NCBI GenBank assembly: GCA_014238065.1
Contig: JABABU010000040.1
Coordinates: 60,346-124,345, forward strand
From: Actinomycetota bacterium
GTDB taxonomy: Bacteria > Actinomycetota > Acidimicrobiia > Acidimicrobiales > Poriferisodalaceae
Length of the DNA stretch: 64,000 bases
Direction of reading: 5' to 3'
The notes under the pieces are model-generated. The model saw nothing but the letters and a program-made list of their open reading frames with translations. It made no database searches and was not told the origin of the DNA. Numbering within the stretch: position 1 is the first letter of the stretch; each line of letters opens with the position of its first letter. The position numbers and the translations under genes are program-made. This document shows positions 16,386 through 25,034 of the stretch, one piece after another.

Positions 16386-16425
16386 TCCGCTCAGTACAGC
16401 ACGTTCGCCGTCATGAGCCCTAGGG

Positions 16426-17289
16426 CTACAGGCAGAGATCGCCGCTGACGCCTCTTGAGCAGATGAACGTCAACTCGATTCCTTGCGCCTCGAAGTCGCC
16501 CGGAGCCACTTCGGATCCGAAAATAACCAGTCGGTAGCCGAGGAGGGCATCATCACCGATGTCGAGGACATCGACGGTTGTGACGATTGGTTCTTCGCCG
16601 AACGGAGCGAGGGCGGTGGTGATACGTGATTCGGGCTCTGTCGATGCGTAGGTGCCGGCGACGAGTGCGACGAGTGCGTCGAAGTCGGCAGCGGCCGGGG
16701 GTGCTCCGAGCTCAGCTACGACGGCGGCCAGCACATCGCCGCTTCCACCTAGGTACCCAAGGAATCTGCCGCTGGCCCAGCCCGTCAGGCCGTTGGCCTC
16801 GATCTCGAACCAGATGGAGCTGGTGAGCAGACGATTGTTCCCGGTTGCGATCACGTCGTCGCGAAGCGGCCCCAAGGTCGTGACAATCAGACCTGACACA
16901 CCTGGAGTGTTTCTGACGTTCAACACATCGTCGTGTCGGACGCCGACGACTGCCATAACTGCGCCAGGACCGGGTCCGAAGTCGGTCGGAACGCCGGCGA
17001 GCTGTGGGGCGGAGGTCGTCGAGGAAGCTGTCGTGGTCGTTGTTGCCGTGGTTGTTGTCGTGGTTGTTGTCGGAGCCGTTGAAGTGCTCCCGACCGAAGT
17101 CGATGGTTGCGCGGCCGCTGATGTCGTCGTCGGGGCGGTGACATCGATGGTCGTCGTCGACTCAGATCCACCTACCGATGTGGACGAGGTCGCAACGCTC
17201 GTTGGAGCTGTGCTGACGGTGTCAGCACATGAGGCTCCGATCAGCCCCATCAACACAACGACGATTGCTGTCTTCAACCTGAACATCAC
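16426..17289 (-). CDS. Lipoprotein with Thr-rich linker and SH3-like domain
   Basis: 287 residues. The signal peptide 'MMFRLKTAIVVVLMGLIGASC' ends in lipobox G-A-S-C, predicting a membrane-anchored lipoprotein. Residues about 22-95 are a Ser/Thr-rich low-complexity linker encoded by gtt/gtc-type repeats on the plus strand. Residues about 105-180 look like a bacterial SH3 domain ('VVGVRHDDVLNVRNTPGVSGLIVTTLGP', 'WFEIEANGLTGWASGRFLGYLGG'). The C-terminal about 100 residues contain two Cys near the end ('FICSRGVSGDLCL'), possibly a disulfide. The SH3 domain may bind peptidoglycan. Function otherwise unknown. Confidence 0.8.
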   Translation of the reverse strand: MMFRLKTAIVVVLMGLIGASCADTVSTAPTSVATSSTSVGGSESTTTIDVTAPTTTSAAAQPSTSVGSTSTAPTTTTTTTTATTTTTASSTTSAPQLAGVPTDFGPGPGAVMAVVGVRHDDVLNVRNTPGVSGLIVTTLGPLRDDVIATGNNRLLTSSIWFEIEANGLTGWASGRFLGYLGGSGDVLAAVVAELGAPPAAADFDALVALVAGTYASTEPESRITTALAPFGEEPIVTTVDVLDIGDDALLGYRLVIFGSEVAPGDFEAQGIELTFICSRGVSGDLCL

Positions 17290-17383
17290 AAGTCCTCACC
17301 TATGCCGACTCACGATCTTGCCCACCACGCTGGTGGCAAATCTCGAAGCAGGTGTATTGGGGACCTGTCGGCAGCACCAGAGT

Positions 17384-18829
17384 TCAGTTGCGTTCTGCCT
17401 GCAGCGCCCCTCGCCGAACCTTGCCGGCGTCGTCTCTCAGTGGTTCTTCGACGAACTCGAACGTTCTCGGCATCTTGTAGGTCACCAGCCGATCTGCGAG
17501 GAACTCGAGCAGTTCCTCCTTGGCAACTGGCGAGGTGGCCTGCACGATGGCGTGGACGCGGTTGCCCTTGTCCTCGTCGGCAAGTCCGATGACTGCCGCC
17601 GACCCGACAGCAGGGTGAGCTCCGAGGGCTGCTTCGATCTCGGCCGGGTACACGTTTGCTCCTCCGACGAGGATCATGTCCTTGCGGCGGTCGGCCAGGT
17701 AGAGATAGCCATCTTCGTCGAGCCAGCCAATGTCGCCGACGCATTCCCAACCGTCTCGCTCCTCGGAATCGGCGCCGATGTACCTATATGTCGGGGTGTC
17801 GCGACCCGTGGCCCGCATCCACACGTCGCCGACCTCACCAGGGGCAAGATCGTTGCCGTCGTCGTCGCAGATCTTCAACTCGCCGGAGATCGGTTGACCG
17901 ACCGAGCCGCGATGCTCGAGCCAGTCAGTGCCGGAGATCATGGTTGAGCAGTGGCCTTCGGTGATGCCGAACAACTCCCACAGGACCTCGGGTCCGATCC
18001 AGTCGATCCAGACTTCTTTGAGCCACGGCGGACATGGTTCTGCGAGGTGAACCGCACGCTCCAATGACGAGAGGTCGTACGCGAACTTGATGTCGTCCGG
18101 CAGCTTCCACATGCGCTGCATCATCGTCGGGACGAGGTAGATCGACGTGGCCGCGAAGTCCTGGATGGCCGCAAGAGTCTTCTCGGCGTCGAACCGGCCG
18201 AGCAGAGCGACCTGACCGCCTGACAAGAGGGTGAGGCACGCCCAGCTGAAAGGACCGTTGTGATACAGCGGCCCGGGAACGATCTTCGTTCCGCCACGCT
18301 TCACCCCGAGATGAACTCCGAGCGATGGCACTTCCGTGCCCGCCACTGAGGGATCGCCGGAGACGATCAGCTTCGGCATTCCCGTCGATCCCCCTGACGT
18401 CGGAGCCTTCCAGGCCGGGGAAACCGCGTCGGGAAGCGGCCCGTCGGAAAGTGATTCCGGTGGCGCAAAACCGATCGGCAGACACTTGCGGCCTTCCCGT
18501 TCCGCGCCGATCAAAATGGCAGGATCCGCGAGTTCGATGATGGCGTCGAGTTCGAGGGTCGGAAGGCGAGACGAGACTGGTTGAGGGGTGGCGCCGATCT
18601 TCCAGCAGGCAATGACCGATGTGAGGAACTCGATCGAGTTCGGTTCGGCGATCGTGACGAAGTCTCCGACGTTGGCTCCGAGGTCTGAGAGATGACGCGC
18701 CAGCCGGTTCGTCACCGCATCGAGTTCGGCGTAGTTGAGTGTCGATCCTTCGAAGGTGATCGCTGGTTGCCCAGGGAGTTCTGATGCGAGACGGCTGATT
18801 CGCCGCGAGTAGCTCTCGGTCTCCGACAT
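17384..18829 (-). CDS. AMP-dependent acyl-CoA synthetase/ligase
   Basis: 481 residues. The ATP loop is 'APTSGGSTGMPKLIV' (A3), the 'WELFGITEGHCSTMIS' segment is A5, 'DGWECVGDIGWLDEDGYLYLADRRKDMILVGGANVYPAEIE' covers A7-A8, and the adenylation Lys is in 'LRDDAGKVRR' near the C-terminus. It forms an acyl-adenylate and then the CoA thioester. The compact size and the 'GGST' loop resemble bile-acid- or aromatic-acid-CoA ligases (BaiB type). A TACGTT box 6 nt before the ATG suggests leaderless transcription. It is 18 bp downstream of the aldolase gene on the same strand. Confidence 0.9.
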   Translation of the reverse strand: MSETESYSRRISRLASELPGQPAITFEGSTLNYAELDAVTNRLARHLSDLGANVGDFVTIAEPNSIEFLTSVIACWKIGATPQPVSSRLPTLELDAIIELADPAILIGAEREGRKCLPIGFAPPESLSDGPLPDAVSPAWKAPTSGGSTGMPKLIVSGDPSVAGTEVPSLGVHLGVKRGGTKIVPGPLYHNGPFSWACLTLLSGGQVALLGRFDAEKTLAAIQDFAATSIYLVPTMMQRMWKLPDDIKFAYDLSSLERAVHLAEPCPPWLKEVWIDWIGPEVLWELFGITEGHCSTMISGTDWLEHRGSVGQPISGELKICDDDGNDLAPGEVGDVWMRATGRDTPTYRYIGADSEERDGWECVGDIGWLDEDGYLYLADRRKDMILVGGANVYPAEIEAALGAHPAVGSAAVIGLADEDKGNRVHAIVQATSPVAKEELLEFLADRLVTYKMPRTFEFVEEPLRDDAGKVRRGALQAERN

Positions 18830-18835
18830 GTCCCG

Positions 18836-18841
18836 AACGTA
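18836..18841 (-). promoter_or_regulatory. Predicted -10 box of a leaderless promoter (acyl-CoA ligase)
   Basis: TACGTT on the minus strand, exactly 6 nt (cgggac) before the ATG at 18829. It lies in the 18-bp gap after the aldolase gene, so the ligase can be transcribed independently. Confidence 0.55.
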
Positions 18842-18847
18842 GCCTCG

Positions 18848-19627
18848 TCAGTCGAACAGGTCGGAGTCGGTTGCGATGATCTCGTCCCACAAGGTCTGGA
18901 ATGACAGCCAGCCGAACTGCTGTGAGCCAAGCGCGGCCTTGATGCCAGCAGCGGCGTCAGGCGGCCATTGTTCCGGCATACCTGCTGCTTCGGCCAACAA
19001 CTGAACGTGGCACGCCTTGTCGAAGCTCATGAACCACCACGCTGCCTCATCGACCGAGGCGCCGGTGGTGAAGATGCCGTGCCCGACCTGTATGCCGACC
19101 TTGTTGTCTCCGAACGCTTCCGCGAACGCATCGGCTTCAGCGGCGTCCATGGCAACTCGTGGTTCGCGGATGATCGCTTGATCGTGGAAGAACACAGCGG
19201 TGTCCTGGGTCAGCGGATCGACAGGCCTGCCAAACGTCGACCACGCGGACCCATAGGTCGAGTGTGCATGGCAGACGGCCGTCGCCTCGGGGCGCGCTCT
19301 GTGGATCGCAGAGTGGAGCAAGAGTCCGACTGGGTTCACGGGACGGTTGCCGTAGGTGAGGTTGCCTTCGTGGTCAGCCTGGACGAGATCGGAGACCTTC
19401 ATCTGGTTGAAAGAGACTCCTACCGGGTTGGCCCAGAGGCGGGTGGCGTGTTCCGGATCTCTCACCGTGACGTGGCCCAGCAGCCCTTCGGAGAAACCCT
19501 CCCGGCCAAACAGGCGACAAGCGCCGGCGAGTCGTTCGAGCCTGTGCCTACGTTCGTCTTCGACCCTCTCGAACACCGGAGGAGTTCGCGTCACGAACCC
19601 CTGTGGAGGTTGGGCCGTGTTGGTCAT
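18848..19627 (-). CDS. Class II aldolase/adducin family protein
   Basis: 259 residues. 'CRLFGREGFSEGLLGHVTVRDPE' is the start of the fold, 'ATAVCHAHSTYGSAWSTFGRPVDPL' carries the His-x-His zinc site, and 'QVGHGIFTTGASVDEAAWWFMSFDKACHVQLL' carries the third His and the following helix. The family includes fuculose/ribulose-phosphate aldolases and decarboxylase-like or catabolic homologues; the adducin-like subgroup here often accompanies CoA ligases. A GAGGAG site precedes the ATG. Substrate unknown. Confidence 0.88.
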   Translation of the reverse strand: MTNTAQPPQGFVTRTPPVFERVEDERRHRLERLAGACRLFGREGFSEGLLGHVTVRDPEHATRLWANPVGVSFNQMKVSDLVQADHEGNLTYGNRPVNPVGLLLHSAIHRARPEATAVCHAHSTYGSAWSTFGRPVDPLTQDTAVFFHDQAIIREPRVAMDAAEADAFAEAFGDNKVGIQVGHGIFTTGASVDEAAWWFMSFDKACHVQLLAEAAGMPEQWPPDAAAGIKAALGSQQFGWLSFQTLWDEIIATDSDLFD

Positions 19628-20019
19628 GAACTCACAACTCCTCGCTCTTCGGACGCGCGGACGTTACTGCGCGCCGATGGGCGAGAACGAGCCACACCTC
19701 ACCGTCCGCATGGCATCTGTCACTGTACGAACGGTTTGGGTGCGAGCGCGCCTGTCTCAGATTCGTCGAGGGGTGCCTCTCTGGCGCGTTCGATGGCTTC
19801 TCGATCGACGGCTCGGAACCGAGTGTCCGGCGCTACGCCACGAACACGGGATCTACGACCCGGACCACGAGAAGCCTCGGAGCTGAGACCGACCATCGGT
19901 GTCCACGTCAGATCTCACGAGGTCGACACCTCGAGTACGTCGGCAGAGGAGTGTGCCGCGTTGAAAGCCGAGCTACCCGCGAGTGGCGAAGCTCCGATCG
20001 TGTTCGCACGTATCGCGAC
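19628..20019. other. 392-bp gap upstream of the aldolase gene
   Basis: No recognisable RNA gene, repeat or strong terminator. One possible 58-codon minus-strand frame (19720-19896) is listed separately. The long plus-strand frame through this gap is an antisense shadow of the aldolase gene. Confidence 0.5.
19720..19896 (-). CDS. Possible small ORF or gene remnant
   Basis: A 58-residue frame starts at ATG 19896 and ends in a TGA at 19720. Its C-terminal part reads 'DTRFRAVDREAIERAREA' then 'PLDESETGALAPKPFVQ'. The mixed acidic/basic helical composition is more like a real protein than the Arg-rich shadows around it. No family recognised and no clear ribosome site. It could be the tail of a decayed gene upstream of the aldolase. 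Confidence 0.2.
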   Translation of the reverse strand: MVGLSSEASRGPGRRSRVRGVAPDTRFRAVDREAIERAREAPLDESETGALAPKPFVQ

Positions 20020-20517
20020 TCACAGCTGATCGAAGGGCTCTGCGTATCGGTAGGTGCCCGTCAGGGAGGCGTCATGATGTGTCAGAGCTCTGCTCTGGAA
20101 GTGCGGACCCCAGGCCTCTTCCGGTGGCGCGATGCCGATGTCCGAAGCGGGAGTGAACCCGAAGCGGCAGTAGTAGGCGGGGTTCCCGAGCAGAACGATC
20201 ATCGGCTCGTGGCGCGCTTCGGCCGCTCCGATGGCTGCATGCATCAGCGCTGATCCGATGCCGTCGTGTTGCAGGTTCGGTTCGACGCCGATCGGACCTA
20301 GTCCAGCCACAGGGGCATCGCCCACGAATCCTGTGCTGCACACGACATGGCCGACAACCCGCTCGTCGATCTCTGCCACGAAACACATCTCAGGGATGCA
20401 GTGGCCTCCGGCGCGGAGGGCAACGGCAAGATCAGCTTCCGCGATCTGGCCGAACGCGGCTGCCTGTAGTTCGTGGATGCGGTCGGCGTCTCGAGTCGAT
20501 TCGAGTCGGATGAGCAC
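20020..20517 (-). CDS. GNAT family N-acetyltransferase
   Basis: 165 residues from a GTG at 20517, the position indicated by a TATGGT box 6 nt upstream; the frame open further upstream is Ser/Arg-rich and lacks homology. The acetyl-CoA site is seen in 'GLGPIGVEPNLQHDGIGSALMHAAIGAA' (motif A, Q-x-x-G-I/G-x-A). 'GNPAYYCRFGFTPASDIGI' is motif B of the YhbS-like branch. Its substrate, probably a small molecule or amine, is unknown. It is divergent from the DUF3291 gene, with only 43 bp between the start codons. Confidence 0.87.
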   Translation of the reverse strand: MLIRLESTRDADRIHELQAAAFGQIAEADLAVALRAGGHCIPEMCFVAEIDERVVGHVVCSTGFVGDAPVAGLGPIGVEPNLQHDGIGSALMHAAIGAAEARHEPMIVLLGNPAYYCRFGFTPASDIGIAPPEEAWGPHFQSRALTHHDASLTGTYRYAEPFDQL

Positions 20518-20523
20518 GACGTC

Positions 20524-20529
20524 ACCATA
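20524..20529 (-). promoter_or_regulatory. Predicted -10 box of a leaderless promoter (GNAT)
   Basis: TATGGT on the minus strand, exactly 6 nt (gacgtc) before the GTG at 20517. Confidence 0.5.
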
Positions 20530-20546
20530 GGACTCGCCGATCTGGG

Positions 20547-20552
20547 TAGCGT
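20547..20552 (+). promoter_or_regulatory. Predicted -10 box ahead of the DUF3291 gene
   Basis: TAGCGT, 8 nt before GTG 20561, which would give a leaderless or nearly leaderless mRNA. It faces the GNAT box across about 20 bp, so the two divergent promoters overlap. Confidence 0.4.
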
Positions 20553-20560
20553 GCGAATTC

Positions 20561-21007
20561 GTGAACCGACATCTGGCGCAGCTGAATATCGGTCGCTTGG
20601 CGAAACCCCTCGACGATCCAGCGATGGCCGAGTTCGTCGCGGCGCTCGGCCCGATCAACGAGATCGCGGAGGCGACGCCGGGGTTCGTGTGGCGGTTGAC
20701 CGACGACGAGGGACAGTCATCGAGCTACGTGCCGATCCCGGGAGTCGATGATCCATTGATCGCAGTGAATTTCTCCGTGTGGGAAGGACTCGAGTCGATC
20801 GAGCACTTCATGTACAAGAGCGGTCACGCCGCCTATCTCCGTCGACGGCGTGAGTGGTTCCAACCGATCAGCGAGGCCTTCACCGTCTGTTGGTGGATCG
20901 AGTCAGGCACCGTCCCCGACCTCGGCGACGGCTATCAACGACTCCTTCACCTCCGCGAGCACGGCCCAACCGAACGTGGATGGCCCCTGAACACGCCCGT
21001 GGATTGA
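20561..21007 (+). CDS. DUF3291 domain-containing protein
   Basis: 148 residues, GTG start. It begins 'HLAQLNIGRLAKPLDDPAMAEFVAALGPINEIAEATPGFVWRL' and contains 'NFSVWEGLESIEHFMYKSGHAAYLRRRREWFQP' followed by 'CWWIESGTVPDLGDGYQRL'. This is the complete, highly recognisable DUF3291 layout, a ferredoxin-like alpha-beta dimeric barrel related to antibiotic-biosynthesis monooxygenase folds. No biochemical function is established for the family. It converges on the flavoprotein gene; the 134-bp gap at 21008-21141 holds no visible feature. Confidence 0.9.
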   Translation: MNRHLAQLNIGRLAKPLDDPAMAEFVAALGPINEIAEATPGFVWRLTDDEGQSSSYVPIPGVDDPLIAVNFSVWEGLESIEHFMYKSGHAAYLRRRREWFQPISEAFTVCWWIESGTVPDLGDGYQRLLHLREHGPTERGWPLNTPVD

Positions 21008-21141
21008 GTGTGACGAATCTCATGACCGGGTAGCCGAACTTTTCTGAGCCCGGCGTCGAGGCCGTGCGTGAGGCCCATCTCCGCCAGGTGGTGCGCGATG
21101 CTGACTCCGACGATGACCGTGCCGGCGCGAGCGCAGATCGA

Positions 21142-22458
21142 TCAGCCGTGCACCGACATCGAAGAGTCGGAGTTGATCTCGCGGTTACGGCTGAAGAATC
21201 CGATGTCGAGGTCACATCCTGTGTAGACGCCCTTCACCACGAGCGGGTCTGCATCGTGGTCATGGCCGCCCTCAACTGCAACGACGAGCTCAGCCATCAT
21301 GTGAGCGGCAACGCCGGCGTTCTTGTACTGGTTGCCGCTGGTTCCGATAGCGACATAAAAGCCGTCGAGGTCGGTCTTGTCGTAGATCGGCAGCCAGTCG
21401 TCGCTCACGTCATACAGATCGACGACACCCTTCTTCTCGTGCGGCACACCGAGGTCGGGCATGCGCCGGTTGGCCCGAAGCACCTGGGCCTCCCACTGTG
21501 ACTGCGTGAGTGTCTGGTCGTAGTTGTCGGGGTCGACGAATTCTCGTTCGTCGCACCCTGGGTCTGTGCTGCCGATGAGGATGTGGTTGCCGGTCTCTGG
21601 TCGGAAGTAGATGCCGATGTCGTCGTCGGCAGCAACCACGCCGTCGGCCATGAAATCGAATCCCTGCGGTGCAGGCACGTGGTGTACTTCGTGGCGCAGG
21701 GCCTTCGTCTTGATGTTCATGGACTCGTACACACCGGCCATCTGGTTGATGAGGTAGCTGTGCGGACCAGCGACGTTGATGACGACTGGAGCTGTCACCT
21801 CTCGACCGTCGGCGAGCCTCACTCCGGTGGTTCGATCATCGGAGGAGTTGATGGCACTGACCTCTGCGTTGAACCAGAATTCGCCGCCCTCGGCCTCGGC
21901 ACCGCGTTGGAGGTTGTGGCACGACAGCTGTGGATCGCTGATGTAGCCAGCGCCCGGCGTGTAGTAACCGCCGGCGATCGAGCCGTGCGCGTCGTCCCAG
22001 AAGTGCTCGTCGTCTGGTCGTTTCGGTGGGCCGAAGAGACCGAGATCGAGAATGGGAAGCTTCTCGCTGAAGTCGTCGAGGTCCCATTCCTCGAATGGAA
22101 TCTCGAGCTCGCGCCACAGCTCCGCGACCCGTTCGGTGTGGTCGTCCTTGCCGGTGCGGATGAGAAGCTGGCCGCATTGGTGAAAGTCGATGAGCCCGAG
22201 TTCGTCCTCGGCGCCGATGTAATCGGTCCAGTTGGCCCAATACTGCTGGCCCTCCCACGACACCATCACCCCCTCGACCGTCGAGTAGCTGAAGCGGATG
22301 ATGGCGCACGAATTGATCGTCGACCCGCTGCCAGCGCTCGCGGCTTTGTCGATGCTGAGCGTTCGCCAGCCTCTGCGCGCCAACTCCAGGGCCGTTGCGC
22401 AGCCAATGACCCCAGAGCCGATGATGACGGCGTCGTAGTCGTGAGAGGTGTCTGTCAT
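21142..22458 (-). CDS. FAD-dependent oxidoreductase (DAO/sarcosine oxidase-like)
   Basis: 438 residues. The dinucleotide-binding start is 'AVIIGSGVIGCATALELARRGWRTLSIDKAASAGSGSTINS'. A substrate domain and a C-terminal FAD segment follow ('DLYDVSDDWLPIYDKTDLDGFYVAIGTSGNQYKNAGVAAHMMAELV'). This is the D-amino-acid/sarcosine/glycine oxidase superfamily, acting on a secondary or tertiary amine or an amino acid. A TACTTT box lies 7 nt before the ATG. It is divergent from the propeller-like gene at 22529, and the 70-bp gap holds both promoters. Confidence 0.88.
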   Translation of the reverse strand: MTDTSHDYDAVIIGSGVIGCATALELARRGWRTLSIDKAASAGSGSTINSCAIIRFSYSTVEGVMVSWEGQQYWANWTDYIGAEDELGLIDFHQCGQLLIRTGKDDHTERVAELWRELEIPFEEWDLDDFSEKLPILDLGLFGPPKRPDDEHFWDDAHGSIAGGYYTPGAGYISDPQLSCHNLQRGAEAEGGEFWFNAEVSAINSSDDRTTGVRLADGREVTAPVVINVAGPHSYLINQMAGVYESMNIKTKALRHEVHHVPAPQGFDFMADGVVAADDDIGIYFRPETGNHILIGSTDPGCDEREFVDPDNYDQTLTQSQWEAQVLRANRRMPDLGVPHEKKGVVDLYDVSDDWLPIYDKTDLDGFYVAIGTSGNQYKNAGVAAHMMAELVVAVEGGHDHDADPLVVKGVYTGCDLDIGFFSRNREINSDSSMSVHG

Positions 22459-22465
22459 GACCGAG

Positions 22466-22471
22466 AAAGTA
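22466..22471 (-). promoter_or_regulatory. Predicted -10 box ahead of the DAO-like flavoprotein
   Basis: TACTTT on the minus strand, 7 nt (ctcggtc) before the ATG at 22458. A TACGGT at 22493-22498 on the plus strand could serve the divergent gene. Confidence 0.45.
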
Positions 22472-22528
22472 ACAACGTCTGGGGGCTGCCGCTACGGTCT
22501 CGATCGGGAGGATGGACCTGGGGGCGCT

Positions 22529-23845
22529 ATGAGAGACCGCAACGCCGAACGTGGCGGCTACTGGCCTTCGCTCTGGCCGGTGGAGTGTGGCGGTAACCGG
22601 CGGCAGAAGGCGGCACACGGAGCCCTGGATGCAGCCACAGGCCACCCACTGGTCACCACAAACCGGAATGGTCGCTGGAATGTGATGGTGGTCCTCCGCG
22701 AGCCGGGCGAGGTTTTTCTTGCGGGGACGATGGCCGCGTTCTCCGGGGCTCCACCGTATGGGTGGGTGCAGCGACTGGACGCCGAGTCGATGGAGCCGGC
22801 CGCCGACACTGGCGAGCTGCCGTGCGGTGACCACGTGTGGTGTGGCGCGGTGCTCGTTCACACCAATGGCGACCTGTACAACGTGAACGGCTCGTTCGTG
22901 CACCGTGTCGACGCGGACTGCAAGGTGGTGCTCGAGCGCGAATTGCCGGCCGATCGTGCCCACAACGGCTTGCTTGCTCTCAGTGATGGGTCGTTGGTGA
23001 CGAAGGACCTTCGCCTCGAGGGTCAAGGCCGATCGACCATCACCCGGCTGGATGCCGAATCGCTGGAACTGCTGGGTGATCCGATTGAGCTTCCCGAAGG
23101 TTCGATGGGCCGAATCGCCGCCGACATCAACGCAGACGGCGAGTACGTCTACGTACCTGGTACCGAGCACCTGATCAGGGTGTCCGTCGACTCAGAGGGC
23201 TGGTCGGTCGACGACGACTATGCGCCGCGCTATCGAAACGCGGGCACCCAGCAGGGGCTCGCTTGGGACTCGTGTATTTCCGACGACAACGCCTGGATCA
23301 TGGACAACGGCGACATCCAAGGTGTCCGTGCCATCTTCGGTCAGCATCCGAATGGTCGCTTCGGCGACGTTCCGCCGCGACAGCTGAGCTGGCAGCATCC
23401 CGCTCCGTGGACGGGCGCCCAGAGGCTTCTACGCGTCGGACTCGACGATGGTGCTGTCGCCGCTGTCGCTCCGTTCGATCGGCCAGGTGGCGGCATCATC
23501 GCGCCACCTGTGCACGTTCCTGAGCATCGGGTCACCATCTGTTGGGATTCGATCAATGGCGGGCTGGCAGGGGTGTTCGAGGACGACATGAGTGTCGCGT
23601 GGCGCCACGATGACATCAGGCCGACGATGCAGCCCGTGGTCTTCCCCGATAGCGGTGAGGTGGTCATCAACGACTTCGTCGACGGCAGGGACGACCTCAT
23701 TGTCTTCGATGCCGCATCTGGCGATGTGGTGTCGCGGGTCGTCACCGGTTCGACCCTCGCCAACGGCATGTTCCTGACACCGGGAGGGGAGAGGGACGTG
23801 TACTACTGCTCGACGCTCACCGTCACCCGGGTGCAATGGGCGTAG
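22529..23845 (+). CDS. Unknown protein, probable beta-propeller
   Basis: 438 residues from ATG 22529, which has a G-rich ribosome site (ctgggggcgct) just upstream. The frame is open to 22448, but that would run into the divergent gene. There is no signal peptide. Blade-like strands recur: 'GWVQRLDAESMEPAADTGELPCG', 'TITRLDAESLELLGDPIELPEG', 'LIRVSVDSEGWSVD' and 'LIVFDAASGDVVSRVVTG', roughly one per 50-60 residues with a D-A-E/A-S turn. This suggests a 7-bladed propeller, cytoplasmic, perhaps an SMP-30- or quinoprotein-like fold. Function unknown; its 3' end overlaps the MFS gene by 23 bp tail-to-tail. Confidence 0.7.
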   Translation: MRDRNAERGGYWPSLWPVECGGNRRQKAAHGALDAATGHPLVTTNRNGRWNVMVVLREPGEVFLAGTMAAFSGAPPYGWVQRLDAESMEPAADTGELPCGDHVWCGAVLVHTNGDLYNVNGSFVHRVDADCKVVLERELPADRAHNGLLALSDGSLVTKDLRLEGQGRSTITRLDAESLELLGDPIELPEGSMGRIAADINADGEYVYVPGTEHLIRVSVDSEGWSVDDDYAPRYRNAGTQQGLAWDSCISDDNAWIMDNGDIQGVRAIFGQHPNGRFGDVPPRQLSWQHPAPWTGAQRLLRVGLDDGAVAAVAPFDRPGGGIIAPPVHVPEHRVTICWDSINGGLAGVFEDDMSVAWRHDDIRPTMQPVVFPDSGEVVINDFVDGRDDLIVFDAASGDVVSRVVTGSTLANGMFLTPGGERDVYYCSTLTVTRVQWA

Positions 23846-25034
23846 TCACCTGTCGGCGGGTCGACTCGACGTCGAGCCAGCGAGCGGCGAACGCGCCGGC
23901 GAGCGCAAGGCCCGCAGCAAGTAGGAATGCGTTCGGAAGATTGTTACGTCCGACGTATCCGGCGAGTACGGCTCCGAATGCTCCGACGCCGTCCATCAGG
24001 GTGAAGGCCATGCCGAGGTTCGTGGCCTCTCGTTCGCCCGCCAACTCGACGGCTGAGGCGAGCACCACCGACCTGATGGCGGTGAGGACACCAGCGACGC
24101 CGATCAAGCCACCGACGGCGAGCCATTCGTTACCGGCGAACCCGGCGACTCCTGCGAACCCGGCTCCGATGATCGAGCCGGCGAACATGATCGGCCTACG
24201 CCCGACGCGATCCGACAGAGTCCCGACCGCGGGCTGCATGAACGAGCCAACGGTCAACATCACCGCGAGCACGACCCCGGTGTACAGCGCGCTGCGTCCG
24301 AGGTCCTGCTGCAAGAACAACGGCATCATCGCCACGACGGCCATGTAGGCCATGTTGTAGAGCACGACTGTCGCTACGAACGCCTTGCCGTTTCGAGTCC
24401 GCCATGGCCTCAGGAGTGCCCCGAGTGAGTTGTCGCCGGGTGGTGATGGCTCGCATTCGCCCAGACGTTTCGACACCGAGATGAAGATCACGCCCATGAT
24501 CAGCGCCGGAACCACCGACAGTCGGAGTGCGAGGCGCCAGTCGGCGAAGGTCAAGATCGCGCCGACAGCGACCGGCGCGAACACCTCTGCTCCGAGCGTT
24601 CCACCCATCGAGTGGATGCCGAGCACCTGTGCCCTTCGATCTGGGAATCGCTGGACGAGCACCCCTGAGGCGATGGGATGCCACGCTGCGTCGCCGAGTA
24701 CTGCCACGGCCAGCAGCGCCGAGAGGATCCAGAAACTCGGAGCGAACGAAGCCACGAAGTAGCCAATGGCGACCCACCAGAACGTCAATCCGAGTAGCGG
24801 TCCGCGCCGGGTGGTTCTGTCGGCAGCCAGACCTGCCGGTATGTATGCGAGCGCCGACCCGAGTCCGTGGATCGTCAGCAGCCATCCGACTTCAGTGGAA
24901 CCGAGGTCTTCTGAAACTGCGACGGCTGAAGCAATGAGCCAGATCGATCCGACCGCCCAGTCATTCGACATGTGACCCATCGCGAAGGCCCCGAGAATGA
25001 AGCGCCTGTCACCGTCGGTCCTTGCGTTGCTCAC
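23823..25034 (-). CDS. MFS transporter
   Basis: 403 residues with about 12 hydrophobic segments. MFS loop 2-3 motif: 'GLAADRTTRRGPLLG'. Loop 8-9 equivalent: 'GTLSDRVGRRPIMFAG'. 'RAQVLGIHSMGGTLGAEVFAPVAVGAIL' resembles the fosmidomycin-resistance type. The GTG start overlaps the stop of a small upstream frame (GTGA, 25031-25034). It is probably a proton-driven efflux pump; substrate unknown. The 3' end overlaps the convergent propeller gene by 23 bp. Confidence 0.9.
   Translation of the reverse strand: MSNARTDGDRRFILGAFAMGHMSNDWAVGSIWLIASAVAVSEDLGSTEVGWLLTIHGLGSALAYIPAGLAADRTTRRGPLLGLTFWWVAIGYFVASFAPSFWILSALLAVAVLGDAAWHPIASGVLVQRFPDRRAQVLGIHSMGGTLGAEVFAPVAVGAILTFADWRLALRLSVVPALIMGVIFISVSKRLGECEPSPPGDNSLGALLRPWRTRNGKAFVATVVLYNMAYMAVVAMMPLFLQQDLGRSALYTGVVLAVMLTVGSFMQPAVGTLSDRVGRRPIMFAGSIIGAGFAGVAGFAGNEWLAVGGLIGVAGVLTAIRSVVLASAVELAGEREATNLGMAFTLMDGVGAFGAVLAGYVGRNNLPNAFLLAAGLALAGAFAARWLDVESTRRQVTTPIAPG

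Noticed and set aside
17030..17100. Microsatellite-like gtt/gtc repeats as a possible repeat element
   Set aside because: They encode the Thr-rich linker of the lipoprotein in frame.
16652..17947. Plus-strand 431-codon frame across the SH3 lipoprotein and ligase
   Set aside because: Shadow created by the repeat-rich linker; Val/Thr-rich with no domain.
18968..20029. Long plus-strand open frame (353 codons) opposite the aldolase gene
   Set aside because: Antisense shadow: no homology, Arg/Ser/His-rich, and the opposite strand carries a clear class II aldolase.
21836..23170. Long minus-strand frame (444 codons) through the FAD oxidoreductase and propeller genes
   Set aside because: His/Arg-rich shadow spanning two real genes and the divergent promoter.
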